Below are positions 54,079 through 62,603 of a DNA stretch of 64,000 nucleotides, piece by piece. The notes beneath the pieces were generated by a model. It was given only the letters and a program-made list of their open reading frames with translations, searched no databases and had not been told where the DNA came from. A program made the translations under genes and the position numbers. How positions within the stretch are numbered: the first letter of the stretch is position 1; every line of letters starts with the position of its first letter. Where the stretch lies: contig NZ_LMSM01000010.1 in NCBI RefSeq assembly GCF_001428125.1, forward strand, positions 62,001 through 126,000. Reading direction: 5' to 3'. This stretch comes from Nocardioides sp. Soil774 (GTDB taxonomy: Bacteria; Actinomycetota; Actinomycetes; Propionibacteriales; Nocardioidaceae).

Positions 54079-55521
54079 ATGACCTCTCGGAAGACCGTCC
54101 ACCTGTCCGCCGCCGCGCTCGCCCTGACCACTGCGGCCCTCCTCGCGCCGGCCTCGGCGCCCGCCACGGCCGCACCCGCCGACGCCGCCGAGCCGTCGCT
54201 CGTCGAGCCGGTTCTGATCGGCCACCGCGGCGCGTCGGGCTACCGCCCCGAGCACACGATGGCCTCCTACGAGCTCGCCATCGCCCAGGGCGCCGACTAC
54301 ATCGAGCCCGACCTCGTCTCCACCAAGGACGGCGTGCTCGTCGCCCGCCACGAGAACGAGATCGGCGGCACCACCGACGTCGCCGACCACCCCGAGTTCG
54401 CCGACCGGCGCACGACGAAGGTGATCGACGGCCGCGAGGTCACGGGCTGGTTCACCGAGGACTTCACCTACCGCGAGCTGCGCACGCTGCGCGCCAAGGA
54501 GCGCCTGCCCGCAGTGCGCCCCGACAACACGGCGTACGACGGCCAGGAGCGGATCCCGACCTTCGACCAGGTGCTCAGGCTGGCGCGCCGCGAGGGCGTC
54601 GGCGTCTACCCGGAGACCAAGCACCCGACCTACTTCGACTCCATCGGCCTCTCCCTGGAGAAGCCGCTCGTCGCGGCGCTGGCCAAGCGGCACTGGGACG
54701 ACGCAGACGACCCGGTGATCATCCAGTCCTTCGAGACCGCCAACCTGCGCGAGCTCGACACGATGGTCGAGGTGCCACTCGCCCAGCTCGTCGACGGCAG
54801 CGGCGCGCCCTACGACTTCACCGCCGCCGGCGACCCCCGCACCTACACCGACCTGCTCACGCCGGCGGGCGTGGCGTGGATCGCCTCCTACGCCGACGGG
54901 ATCGGGGTCAACAAGGACCGCGTGCTGCCGCGCACCGCGGGCGCGACCACCGTGCCGAGCGCGGTCGTCCCCGACGCCCACGCCGAGGACCTGGTCGTGC
55001 ACGTGTGGACCCTGCGCCGGGAGAACCAGTTCATGGCGACGAACTTCCGCATCGGCACCGACCCCGACGCGCCCGGCGACCTCGCGGCCGAGGCCCGCGC
55101 CTTCCTCGACGCCGGTGTCGACGGCATCTTCAGCGACAACCCGGACCTCGTCGCCGCGGTCCTCGACGCACGCTGGCCGGCTGGCCACACGCGGTGCGAG
55201 GGGCGGCCTCCCACGATTGCGAGCCAGCCCCTCGCACCGGCGTACTCTCGGACGCGTGACGCACGACTCGCCCACCTCGTCCGCACTCCTGGAGCGCATC
55301 CGCGCCTCCGTCATCGGGGACGACCAGGTGATGCACGGGCCCTACGGGCCGCGCCGGGTGACCTACGCCGACTACACCGCGTCGGGGCGCAGCCTGAGCT
55401 TCATCGAAGACTTCATCCGGCACGAGGTGCTCCCGGCCTACGCCAACACCCACACCGAGGCGAGCGGCACCGGGCTGCAAACCACCCGTCTGCGCGAGGA
55501 CGCGCGACGCATCATCCGTGA
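54079..55521 (+). CDS. Secreted glycerophosphodiester phosphodiesterase with lost stop codon
   Basis: A 480-residue reading frame. The first 370 residues are a secreted GDPD: Sec signal (SAAALALTTAALLAP, cleavage near residue 36), IGHRGASGYRPEHTMASYEL and IEPDLVSTKDGVLVARHENE. By homology with its neighbour it should end just after VAAVLDARW around 55176. Instead the frame runs on 110 residues through a terminator hairpin (55193-55238) and into the start of the PLP enzyme, giving a His/Arg-rich tail that is merely the shifted reading of that gene. Single changes at the TGG (55174) or TGC (55195) codons would restore a TGA stop. Confidence 0.78.
   Translation: MTSRKTVHLSAAALALTTAALLAPASAPATAAPADAAEPSLVEPVLIGHRGASGYRPEHTMASYELAIAQGADYIEPDLVSTKDGVLVARHENEIGGTTDVADHPEFADRRTTKVIDGREVTGWFTEDFTYRELRTLRAKERLPAVRPDNTAYDGQERIPTFDQVLRLARREGVGVYPETKHPTYFDSIGLSLEKPLVAALAKRHWDDADDPVIIQSFETANLRELDTMVEVPLAQLVDGSGAPYDFTAAGDPRTYTDLLTPAGVAWIASYADGIGVNKDRVLPRTAGATTVPSAVVPDAHAEDLVVHVWTLRRENQFMATNFRIGTDPDAPGDLAAEARAFLDAGVDGIFSDNPDLVAAVLDARWPAGHTRCEGRPPTIASQPLAPAYSRTRDARLAHLVRTPGAHPRLRHRGRPGDARALRAAPGDLRRLHRVGAQPELHRRLHPARGAPGLRQHPHRGERHRAANHPSARGRATHHP
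55193..55238 (+). terminator. Terminator-like hairpin inside the extended GDPD frame
   Basis: GGTGCGAGGGGC, a 22-base loop, GCCCCTCGCACC: a perfect 12-pair stem, immediately upstream of the -10 box of the PLP gene. It marks where the GDPD transcript would normally end, and supports loss of the stop codon before it. Confidence 0.7.
55243..55248 (+). promoter_or_regulatory. -10 box TACTCT for leaderless PLP-enzyme mRNA
   Basis: TACTCT with 7 bases to the GTG at 55256. Confidence 0.65.
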
Positions 55522-57028
55522 CGCCGTCGGCGGCGACGACGAGACGGTCGTGGTCTTCTGCGGCTCCGGCAGCACCGCGGCGATCGACAAGCTCATCGGC
55601 ATCCTGGGCCTGCGCATCCCCTGCACGCTCGACGACCGCTACCACCTCAGCGAGCAGATCCCCGCTGACGAGCGTCCCGTGGTGTTCATCGGACCCTTCG
55701 AGCACCACTCCAACGAGGTGAGCTGGCGCGAGACGATCGCCGACGTCGTGACCATCCACGAGGACGCCGACGGCCGGGTCTCGCTCGACCACCTCCGCGA
55801 GGAGCTCGAGCGCCACGCCGACCGGCCGCTCAAGATCGGCTCCTTCTCCGCCGCCTCCAACGTCACCGGCATCGTCACCGACACCGAGGGCGTCGCCGAC
55901 CTCCTGCACGAGCACGGAGCCCTGAGCTTCTGGGACTTCGCCGCCTGCGCGCCCTACGTCGACATCGAGATGTTCGGCCCCGGCACGTCCTACAAGGACG
56001 CGATCTTCATCAGCCCGCACAAGTTCATCGGCGGCCCCGGCACCCCCGGCGTGCTCGTCGTGCGCCGCGAGCTGATGGCCAACCGGGTGCCGGTCGTGCC
56101 CGGCGGCGGCACGGTCATGTACGTCAACCCCACCGAGCACCGCTACCTCGACGACCCGGCCCACCGCGAGGAGGGCGGCACCCCGGCCATCGTGGAGTCG
56201 ATCCGCGCCGGGCTGGTCTTCCAGCTCAAGCAGGCCGTCGGCGTCGAGACGATCCAGGCCCACGAGGAGGAGCTGCTCCAGCGCGCCGTCCGGGCGTGGG
56301 TGGCCGAGCCGACGATCCAGATCCTCGGCAACCTCGAGGCGCAGCGGCTCTCGATCGTCTCCTTCGTGATCAAGGCTCCCGACGGGGCCTACCTCCACCA
56401 CAACTTCGTCGTCGCGCTCCTCAACGACCTCTTCGGCATCCAGACCCGCGGCGGCTGCTCGTGCGCCGGCCCCTACGGCCACCGCCTCCTCGACATCGAC
56501 CTCGACCGCAGCCACCAGTTCGAGGCCCAGATCGCCGGCGGCTGCGAGGGCATCAAGCCCGGCTGGGTGCGGGTCAACTTCAACTACTTCGTCGAGGAAG
56601 CGGTCTTCACCTACGTCGTGGAGGCCGTGCGCCTCGTGGCCCGCGAGGGCTGGCGGCTGCTCGGCGACTACACGTTCGACCCGCTGACCGGCCTGTGGCA
56701 CCACCGCACCGGTGCCGTCGAGCCGCCGCTGCGCCTGGCCGACGTGACCTACGCCGACGACGGCGCCATGACGTGGCCCGCGCACGCGACGACCGCACCG
56801 GTCTCGGTGCTCCGCGAGCACCTCGAGGAGGCCCGCGCGATCATGGCCGCCGCCTCGCCGCCGGACTGGTCCGACACCGCGCACCTCGACGCCGACTTCG
56901 ACGCCCTGCGGTGGTTCGCGCTGCCCGCCAGCTCACTCGAGACCACCCCACGACGTTCTCCTTCCCCCGCTCCCCTCCTCCAGGACAACGCCGCGGGGAC
57001 CCCGATCCTGACGAAGGCCGACGGATAG
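55256..57028 (+). CDS. Class V aminotransferase-fold PLP-dependent enzyme
   Basis: A 590-residue PLP enzyme of the cysteine-desulfurase-like fold. The PLP Lys is in FISPHKFIGGPGTPG, and SFWDFAACAPYVDIEM carries the Asp that contacts the pyridine nitrogen. A Cys-rich loop TRGGCSCAGPYGHRLLD occurs where desulfurases keep their persulfide Cys. The protein is some 180 residues longer than standard desulfurases, with an extra C-terminal region ending in an unstructured Pro/Ser-rich tail. Substrate unknown. GTG start, predicted leaderless. Confidence 0.85.
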   Translation: MTHDSPTSSALLERIRASVIGDDQVMHGPYGPRRVTYADYTASGRSLSFIEDFIRHEVLPAYANTHTEASGTGLQTTRLREDARRIIRDAVGGDDETVVVFCGSGSTAAIDKLIGILGLRIPCTLDDRYHLSEQIPADERPVVFIGPFEHHSNEVSWRETIADVVTIHEDADGRVSLDHLREELERHADRPLKIGSFSAASNVTGIVTDTEGVADLLHEHGALSFWDFAACAPYVDIEMFGPGTSYKDAIFISPHKFIGGPGTPGVLVVRRELMANRVPVVPGGGTVMYVNPTEHRYLDDPAHREEGGTPAIVESIRAGLVFQLKQAVGVETIQAHEEELLQRAVRAWVAEPTIQILGNLEAQRLSIVSFVIKAPDGAYLHHNFVVALLNDLFGIQTRGGCSCAGPYGHRLLDIDLDRSHQFEAQIAGGCEGIKPGWVRVNFNYFVEEAVFTYVVEAVRLVAREGWRLLGDYTFDPLTGLWHHRTGAVEPPLRLADVTYADDGAMTWPAHATTAPVSVLREHLEEARAIMAAASPPDWSDTAHLDADFDALRWFALPASSLETTPRRSPSPAPLLQDNAAGTPILTKADG

Positions 57029-57031
57029 GAG

Positions 57032-57304
57032 TCAGGGGCGGCGCGACGACCAGACGGTCGCGAAGAGACCTGCTCCGCCGGCCGCCAGCCACGGGACCGG
57101 CACCAGCCAGTGCAGCTCGTCGGTGCCGACGACGTCGCCCTGGACCAGCGCCCACACCAGCACCATGCCGGCGAAGGCCACGCCCATCACGAGGTGGGCG
57201 ATGTTGACCGGGTGGCGCCCCGAGGGCCTCTCCGGGGCGTCGAGGGGGCCGACCATCGGCTCGTCGTAGCCGTACACGTCGGTGTCGTAGGTGTCGTCAG
57301 TCAT
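57032..57304 (-). CDS. Small two-helix membrane protein downstream of PspC gene
   Basis: A 90-residue protein starting MTDDTYDTDVYGYDEPM, with two membrane segments (HLVMGVAFAGMVLVWALVQG and LVPVPWLAAGGAGLFATVW). ATG 57304 has a GTGAGGAG ribosome site; an alternative GTG at 57319 overlaps the upstream stop by 4 bases (GTGA). It follows the PspC-like gene and most likely belongs to the same envelope-stress operon. No domain is recognised. Confidence 0.7.
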   Translation of the reverse strand: MTDDTYDTDVYGYDEPMVGPLDAPERPSGRHPVNIAHLVMGVAFAGMVLVWALVQGDVVGTDELHWLVPVPWLAAGGAGLFATVWSSRRP

Positions 57305-57315
57305 GGCACTGCTCC

Positions 57316-58509
57316 TCACGCCGCCTCGCGGACGATGACCTCGCCCGCGACCAGGTCGATGTTGATGGTCATGTCGGGCACCTCGTCGCCGCCGTCGAGG
57401 AAGCCGCGGAGCGTGGTGTCGAAGCCGTCGGCGTGCCGGTCGAAGATCCGGCTGTCGCCGCCGACGACCTGGCTGGTGGCGCTCACGTCGACGCCGTCGG
57501 GGACGATCACCTCGACCCGCCCGCCCACGCCGTCGATCGTGATGTCGCGCCCGTCGAGCGCCTCCACGTCCGTGACGCCGGAGAGGTCGAGGGTGAAGCG
57601 GCCGCCGCCGAACTCATAGCTGTCGTCCACCGCGGCGGCACTGGTCGGTGCGTAGTCGTGACGTCCCTCGCCGACGGTCGTCCCGACGGTGGTCGCAGCG
57701 GTCGCGAGCGCAGCGACGAGTCCCAGTGCGATCAGGCCGCCCGCGCGGCCCCAGAAGGCGCCGAGCAGCAGCATCAGCGCGGTGATGCCCAGTGCGAGAG
57801 CGGGGTAGGCGCTGTCGGCGACCGCCGCACCGGCGAGGTCCACGACCCCCAGGGCCCCCTCGGAGAGAGCGATCAGGGCGACGGTGAAGAAGAAGAGGAT
57901 CGGCCCGCGGCGGCGCGGGTTGCGGGGCTGGCGCCGCACCTGAGGGGCGTACGCCGTCGGCGCGTACGTCGACGCCGCGGCGGAGCTCGGCTCGGCGCCG
58001 TAACCGGTGTCGTACCCGTAGCCATAGCCGTAGCCGTAGCCGGTGTCCTGGCCGACGCCCCGCGACGACCGGTCCTTGCGGTTGACGAACCAGACGGCGA
58101 CCGCGGCGACGATCGCCAGTGGCCAGGGGAACCAGAAGGCTCCGGCCCAGTCGCCGATCGCGCAGAGCAGGGCCAGCACGCCCACTCCGGCGAGCGCCAG
58201 CGACCTGCTGCGCCGGTCGAGGCCGAGCGGCTCGTCGTCGGTGCCCTCCTCGGGCACCAGGACCCACGCGCCGACGTAGGCCACCAGGCCGGCGCCACCG
58301 AAGAAGGAGGACACCACGAGCGCGACCCGCACGATGATCGGGTCGACGTCGAGGTGCCGCGCGAGGCCGCCGGCCACGCCGGCGACGCGGCGGTCGGTCA
58401 CGCTGCGGCGCAGCCGGCCGAGGTCCTTCATCTCCTCACGGGTGACCCGCGGCCCCGATGGGGGAGCGGCCGGTGCGTCGGCGGTGGGGGTGGTGCGGGG
58501 TTCGTCCAT
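57316..58509 (-). CDS. PspC-domain membrane protein, LiaF-like
   Basis: A 397-residue membrane protein. It starts with a PspC domain: LRRSVTDRRVAGVAGGLARH LDVDPIIVRVALVVSSFFGG, followed by four more hydrophobic segments and a Tyr-Gly-rich linker (GYGYGYGYGYDTGYGAEPSS). The C-terminal ~110 residues (DLSGVTDVEALDGRDITIDG, VIVPDGVDVSATSQVVGGDS) form the beta-strand domain found in LiaF-type regulators. It is transcribed away from the kinase and regulator on the other side, and is probably the membrane sensor or antagonist of that system. Confidence 0.82.
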   Translation of the reverse strand: MDEPRTTPTADAPAAPPSGPRVTREEMKDLGRLRRSVTDRRVAGVAGGLARHLDVDPIIVRVALVVSSFFGGAGLVAYVGAWVLVPEEGTDDEPLGLDRRSRSLALAGVGVLALLCAIGDWAGAFWFPWPLAIVAAVAVWFVNRKDRSSRGVGQDTGYGYGYGYGYDTGYGAEPSSAAASTYAPTAYAPQVRRQPRNPRRRGPILFFFTVALIALSEGALGVVDLAGAAVADSAYPALALGITALMLLLGAFWGRAGGLIALGLVAALATAATTVGTTVGEGRHDYAPTSAAAVDDSYEFGGGRFTLDLSGVTDVEALDGRDITIDGVGGRVEVIVPDGVDVSATSQVVGGDSRIFDRHADGFDTTLRGFLDGGDEVPDMTINIDLVAGEVIVREAA

Positions 58510-58652
58510 GGCTCCACTCTCGTCGTCCTCCACCCCCGGCACCATCGGGGACAGCCCTGATCCGCACCGGCTCGACAGGGGGCGGGCTCAGGGTCGGCTC
58601 GGGGTCTGTCCTCATGGTCGCGCGAGCGCGTGCCTGCGACGATGGACGCACG

Positions 58653-59948
58653 ATGACGACCATCCCTCCACCCCGTGCCGGCCAGCCGCGCCGTGCGTTC
58701 CGCGACCTGTCCGCGCCGATCGTTGGCGGCGTCGCGGCGGGTCTCGCCGAGCACCTCGCGCTCCCGGTCCTGTGGGTGCGCGGCTTCTTCGTGGCGACGG
58801 CGTTCCTCGGTGGCTTCGGCCTCCTGCTCTATGCCGGGCTGTGGATGTTCCTGCCGGCCGACCAGCGCTTCGACGTCGCCGCACCGGGGCTCGAGAGCGC
58901 CAGCCGCACCGGCCGCCGCCCGGGGCGCCGCTCACGGCTGCGCGACGCCGGCCCGGCCATCGCCCTCGGCGCGCTGCTCCTCGGTGTGGTGCTCGGCGTC
59001 GAGGGGATCTTCGGGCAGGGCGCGCTCTTCTGGCCCGTGGTCCTCGGCGTCTCGGGCATCGCGCTGCTGTGGCGGCAGGCCGACGAGGCCCAGCGCGAGA
59101 GGTGGATGGACACCTCCGGTCGCATCGACCCCTTCCGCGCCGTCTTCGGCAACGGCGGCTGGGCGGCGTACGCCCGCATCGCGGCCGGCCTCGGCCTGGT
59201 CGTGGCCGCCCTCATCGTCTTCGCGGTCGCCGCAGGCAAGGCCACCTTCGCCGTGCCGGTGCTGGTCGCCGGGCTGCTCGGCCTGGTCGGGCTGGCGATC
59301 GTCGTGGGCCCGTGGGCGCTGCGCCTGGTCGACGACCTCGGCGCCGAGCGTGCCGAGCGGGTGCGCACCCAGGAGCGCGCCGACATGGCCGCCCACCTGC
59401 ACGACTCGGTCCTGCAGACCCTGGCGCTGATCCAGAAGAACTCCCACGACGCCACCAGCGTCGCGCGGCTGGCCCGATCGCAGGAGCGCGACCTGCGCCA
59501 GTGGCTCTTCGAGGCCGAGAGCGCCGACGCGACCACGCTCGCGGGCGCGCTGAAGGAGATGGCGGCCGACGTGGAGTCGCAGCACCCGGTGGTCGTCGAC
59601 GTGGTGACGGTCGGCGACTGCGCCCTCGACGAGGCGCTGCGCCCGCTGGTGCACGCTGCGCGGGAGGCGGTGGTCAACGTCGCCAAGCACGCCGGCACCC
59701 AGCGCGCCGACGTCTACGCCGAGACGTCCCCCGGTGCGGTCGACGTCTTCGTCCGCGACCGCGGCGCCGGCTTCGACGTCCACGCGGTGCGCAGCGACCG
59801 GCAGGGCGTGCGCAGCAGCATCGTCGACCGGATGGCGCGCCACGGCGGTCGCGCGGACGTACGCTCGGCCCCCGGCGAGGGCACCGAGGTGCGCCTGCAC
59901 ATGCCGCGCACCCCTTCTTCCCAGGCCCCGACCGAGGAGCACCGATGA
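58653..59948 (+). CDS. PspC-domain sensor histidine kinase (HisKA_3 type)
   Basis: A 431-residue kinase. Residues 10-70 are a PspC domain (APIVGGVAAGLAEHLALPVL), then about five hydrophobic segments, then the dimerisation/phospho-acceptor block AAHLHDSVLQTLALIQKNSH with His near residue 249, and the ATPase domain with AREAVVNVAKHAG (N box) and FVRDRGAGFDVHA (G1 box). Kinases of this layout belong to the actinobacterial PspC-linked group that watch membrane stress. The response regulator gene overlaps its stop by 4 bases. Confidence 0.88.
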   Translation: MTTIPPPRAGQPRRAFRDLSAPIVGGVAAGLAEHLALPVLWVRGFFVATAFLGGFGLLLYAGLWMFLPADQRFDVAAPGLESASRTGRRPGRRSRLRDAGPAIALGALLLGVVLGVEGIFGQGALFWPVVLGVSGIALLWRQADEAQRERWMDTSGRIDPFRAVFGNGGWAAYARIAAGLGLVVAALIVFAVAAGKATFAVPVLVAGLLGLVGLAIVVGPWALRLVDDLGAERAERVRTQERADMAAHLHDSVLQTLALIQKNSHDATSVARLARSQERDLRQWLFEAESADATTLAGALKEMAADVESQHPVVVDVVTVGDCALDEALRPLVHAAREAVVNVAKHAGTQRADVYAETSPGAVDVFVRDRGAGFDVHAVRSDRQGVRSSIVDRMARHGGRADVRSAPGEGTEVRLHMPRTPSSQAPTEEHR

Positions 59949-60622
59949 GCCAGCCGTCCGCCACCACCCCTACTGCCGGGCCCGTGCGGGTCGTCCTCGT
60001 CGACGACCACGCCATGTTCCGCGCCGGTGTCCGTGCCGAGCTCGCGTCGAGCGGAGCGGGACTGGTGGAGGTCGTCGGCGAGGCGCCCGACGCCGACGCC
60101 GCCGTCGCGGTGGTGCGCGAGCAGCGTCCGCAGGTCGTGCTGCTCGACGTCCACCTGCCGGGCGGGGGAGGCGTGGAGGTGATGCGCCGCCAGCCCTCGC
60201 ACGACACCCTCTACCTCGCGCTCTCGGTCTCCGATGCCGCCGAGGACGTCATCGGCACCATCCGCGGCGGCGCCCGGGGCTACGTCACCAAGACGATCAC
60301 CGGGCCCGAGCTGGTCGACGCGATCGTGCGGGTGGCGGGCGGCGACGCGGTGTTCTCACCGCGCCTCGCGGGCTTCGTGCTCGACGCGTTCGCCGGCTCG
60401 ATCGACGTCGCAGCGGTCGACGAGGACCTCGACCGGCTCACCGAGCGCGAGCGCGAGGTGATGCGCCTGATCGCCCGCGGCTACGCCTACAAGGAGGTCG
60501 CCAAGGAGCTGTTCATCTCGGTGAAGACCGTGGAGACCCACATGTCGTCGGTGCTGCGCAAGCTGCAGCTCTCGAGCCGCCACGAGCTCACCCGGTGGGC
60601 CTCGGACCGGCGGTTGCTCTAG
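59945..60622 (+). CDS. NarL/LuxR-family response regulator
   Basis: A 225-residue regulator: receiver domain with the phospho-Asp at about residue 68 in VVLLDVHLPGGGG and Lys in GYVTKTITG, followed by a LuxR-type DNA-binding domain LTEREREVMRLIARGYAYKE, then VAKELFISVKTVETHMSSVL. It partners the upstream kinase. Its targets probably include the divergent PspC gene, whose start is 143 bases from the kinase start. No binding site could be fixed by eye. Confidence 0.9.
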   Translation: MSQPSATTPTAGPVRVVLVDDHAMFRAGVRAELASSGAGLVEVVGEAPDADAAVAVVREQRPQVVLLDVHLPGGGGVEVMRRQPSHDTLYLALSVSDAAEDVIGTIRGGARGYVTKTITGPELVDAIVRVAGGDAVFSPRLAGFVLDAFAGSIDVAAVDEDLDRLTEREREVMRLIARGYAYKEVAKELFISVKTVETHMSSVLRKLQLSSRHELTRWASDRRLL

Positions 60623-60736
60623 GCCCGGACCGGATGTCGGCCCGCCCCCGGACGGGTGGTGGACGTTTGACAATGCCTTCCTGACGGGGTGGGGTCTGGT
60701 GACCACACCCCCCATTCTCGGGAAGCGAGGCCGACC

Positions 60737-62158
60737 GTGGCCGACTCCGCCACCATCTCCCGCCCGGACCAGGAGGACAGCGAGCTCAAGCGGTCCATCA
60801 CCGGGCGCCTGCTGTTCTTCTACACCCTGGGCGACGTGCTCGGCTCGGGCATCTACGTCCTCATCGGGCTCGTCGCAGCAGCGGTCGGCGGCGCGTTCTG
60901 GATCGCCTTCGCCCTCGGTGTGACGGTCGCGGCCATCACCGGTGCGGCGTACGCCGAGCTGGTGACGAAGTACCCCCAGGCCGCCGGTGCCTCGCTCTAC
61001 GTCAACAAGGCCTTCGGCAACCGCCCGCTGACCTTCCTCATCACGGTCTCGTTCCTCGCCGCCAGCATGGCGGCCTCGGGGTCGCTGGCCACCGGTTTCG
61101 CCTCCTACTTCGCCGAGCTGTGGTCGGGCCCGCCCGCCCTGCTCGTGTCGCTGGTGTTCGTGGCGCTGCTCGTGGTCGTCAACTACATCGGCATCACCGA
61201 GTCGGTGGTCATCAACATGCTGATGACCTTCGTCGAGGCGGCCGGCCTGGTGATCGTGATGATCATCGGCATCGTCTACATCGCGCAGGGCAACGCCGAC
61301 TTCGGGGTGCTGACGCAGATCGACACCGGCGGGGACTACAGCAGCCCGGCGCTCGCGGTGCTCGCCGGCATCTCGTTCTCGTTCTTCGCCATGACCGGCT
61401 TCGAGAACACGGTCAACGTCGCCGAGGAGACCATCGAGCCCTACAAGGCCTTCCCGCGCTCCCTCGTCGGCGGCATGCTCGTCGCCGGCCTGGTCTACGT
61501 GCTGGTCTCGATGGCCGCGGCGCTGACCGTGCCCACCGACACGCTCGCCAGCTCCGACGCGGCCCTCCTCGAGGTGGTCAAGGCAGGCATCCTGCCGTTC
61601 TCCACCGACCTGATGGCCAAGGCGTTCTCCATCATCGCCCTCGTGGCGATCACCAACACCACGCTCGTCACCATCGTCACCCAGCCGCGCATCCTCTACG
61701 GCATGGCCCGCGAGGACGTCGTGCCCGGCATCTTCGCCAAGATCCACCCGGTGCGGCGCAGCCCGTGGGTGGGCCTGCTGTTCAGCGGGCTGGTGGTGAG
61801 CCTGCTGCTCGTGATCGGCACCGCGGTCACCGCCTCCGGTGGCGGCATCGACCTGGTCGGACGCCTCGCGACGGTCACCGTCGTGCTGCTGCTCGCCATC
61901 TACGCGCTGGTCATCGTGTCGTGCCTCAGGCTGCGCGGCCAGGACGAGCACGAGGACATCTTCCGGGCCAACACCCCGCTGCTGCTGCTCGGGCTCGTGG
62001 GCAACCTCGCGATCCTCGGGTTCACCGTCTACGACGACCCGCACTCGCTGATCTGGTGCGCGGGCCTGCTCGCCGTCGGCGGGGTGCTCTTCCTCGCCGA
62101 GCACTTCTTCGGCAGCCGCGGGACCGGGGACCGTACGCCGGACCTCGAGGGGGTCTGA
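60737..62158 (+). CDS. APC-family amino acid permease
   Basis: A 473-residue transporter with about 12 membrane segments. The opening RLLFFYTLGDVLGSGIYVLI is the APC substrate-binding helix (G-S-G-I-Y motif), followed by ITGAAYAELVTKYPQAAGAS, and the conserved FFAMTGFENTVNVAEETIEP segment. The substrate amino acid or amine is not predictable. The GTG at 60737 has a GCGAGG site upstream; an in-frame GTG at 60689 would add 16 residues. A TTGACA hexamer at 60667-60672 may be its -35. Confidence 0.88.
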   Translation: MADSATISRPDQEDSELKRSITGRLLFFYTLGDVLGSGIYVLIGLVAAAVGGAFWIAFALGVTVAAITGAAYAELVTKYPQAAGASLYVNKAFGNRPLTFLITVSFLAASMAASGSLATGFASYFAELWSGPPALLVSLVFVALLVVVNYIGITESVVINMLMTFVEAAGLVIVMIIGIVYIAQGNADFGVLTQIDTGGDYSSPALAVLAGISFSFFAMTGFENTVNVAEETIEPYKAFPRSLVGGMLVAGLVYVLVSMAAALTVPTDTLASSDAALLEVVKAGILPFSTDLMAKAFSIIALVAITNTTLVTIVTQPRILYGMAREDVVPGIFAKIHPVRRSPWVGLLFSGLVVSLLLVIGTAVTASGGGIDLVGRLATVTVVLLLAIYALVIVSCLRLRGQDEHEDIFRANTPLLLLGLVGNLAILGFTVYDDPHSLIWCAGLLAVGGVLFLAEHFFGSRGTGDRTPDLEGV

Positions 62159-62177
62159 GCGCGGGGCACCGCCTCGC

Positions 62178-62183
62178 TAGGGT
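62178..62183 (+). promoter_or_regulatory. -10 box TAGGGT for leaderless membrane-protein mRNA
   Basis: TAGGGT with 7 bases to the ATG at 62191. Confidence 0.65.
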
Positions 62184-62190
62184 GTCCGCC

Positions 62191-62544
62191 ATGGAGACCC
62201 TGCGGCTGGTGCTGCTCTTCGTCCACATCCTCGGCTTCGCCGCCCTGCTCGGCGGGCTCCTCGTGCAGCTGCGCACGGAGCCGAAGGTGGTCAACTCGTT
62301 GATGCGCGACGGCATCGGCACGGCCTTCGTGGCCGGGCTGCTGCTGGTCGGCGTGCTCGAGAGCCTCGGCTCGCCCGACCACGCGAAGATCGGCGTGAAG
62401 TTCGCCATCGGCCTGGTGATCCTGGTGCTGGTGATGGCCAACATGCGCAAGCCCAGCATCCCGAAGGGGCTCTACCTCGGCCTGCTCGCGCTGACGCTGG
62501 TCAACATCGCCGTCGCGGTGTTCTGGTCGCCCGTGCACGCCTGA
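62191..62544 (+). CDS. Small hypothetical membrane protein
   Basis: A 117-residue protein with four hydrophobic segments: LRLVLLFVHILGFAALLGG, TAFVAGLLLVGVLES, VKFAIGLVILVLVMANM and LGLLALTLVNIAVAVF. A polar loop with Lys and Asp separates the second and third. No domain recognised. Predicted leaderless. It lies between the permease and the helicase gene. Confidence 0.72.
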   Translation: METLRLVLLFVHILGFAALLGGLLVQLRTEPKVVNSLMRDGIGTAFVAGLLLVGVLESLGSPDHAKIGVKFAIGLVILVLVMANMRKPSIPKGLYLGLLALTLVNIAVAVFWSPVHA

Positions 62545-62588
62545 TCCACAGCCCCGGACGGGGACGTCCGGCTGTCCGACGCGGCGCA

Positions 62589-62594
62589 TAGGCT
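62589..62594 (+). promoter_or_regulatory. -10 box TAGGCT upstream of pcrA
   Basis: TAGGCT with 9 bases to the ATG at 62604. The start would be leaderless or have a leader of only two to four bases. Confidence 0.55.
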
Positions 62595-62603
62595 GGGTGG
62601 GAC

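Noticed and set aside
58510..58652. Weak inverted GGACAG/CTGTCC pair as a regulator site
   Set aside because: Short arms far apart; not better than chance in such GC-rich sequence.
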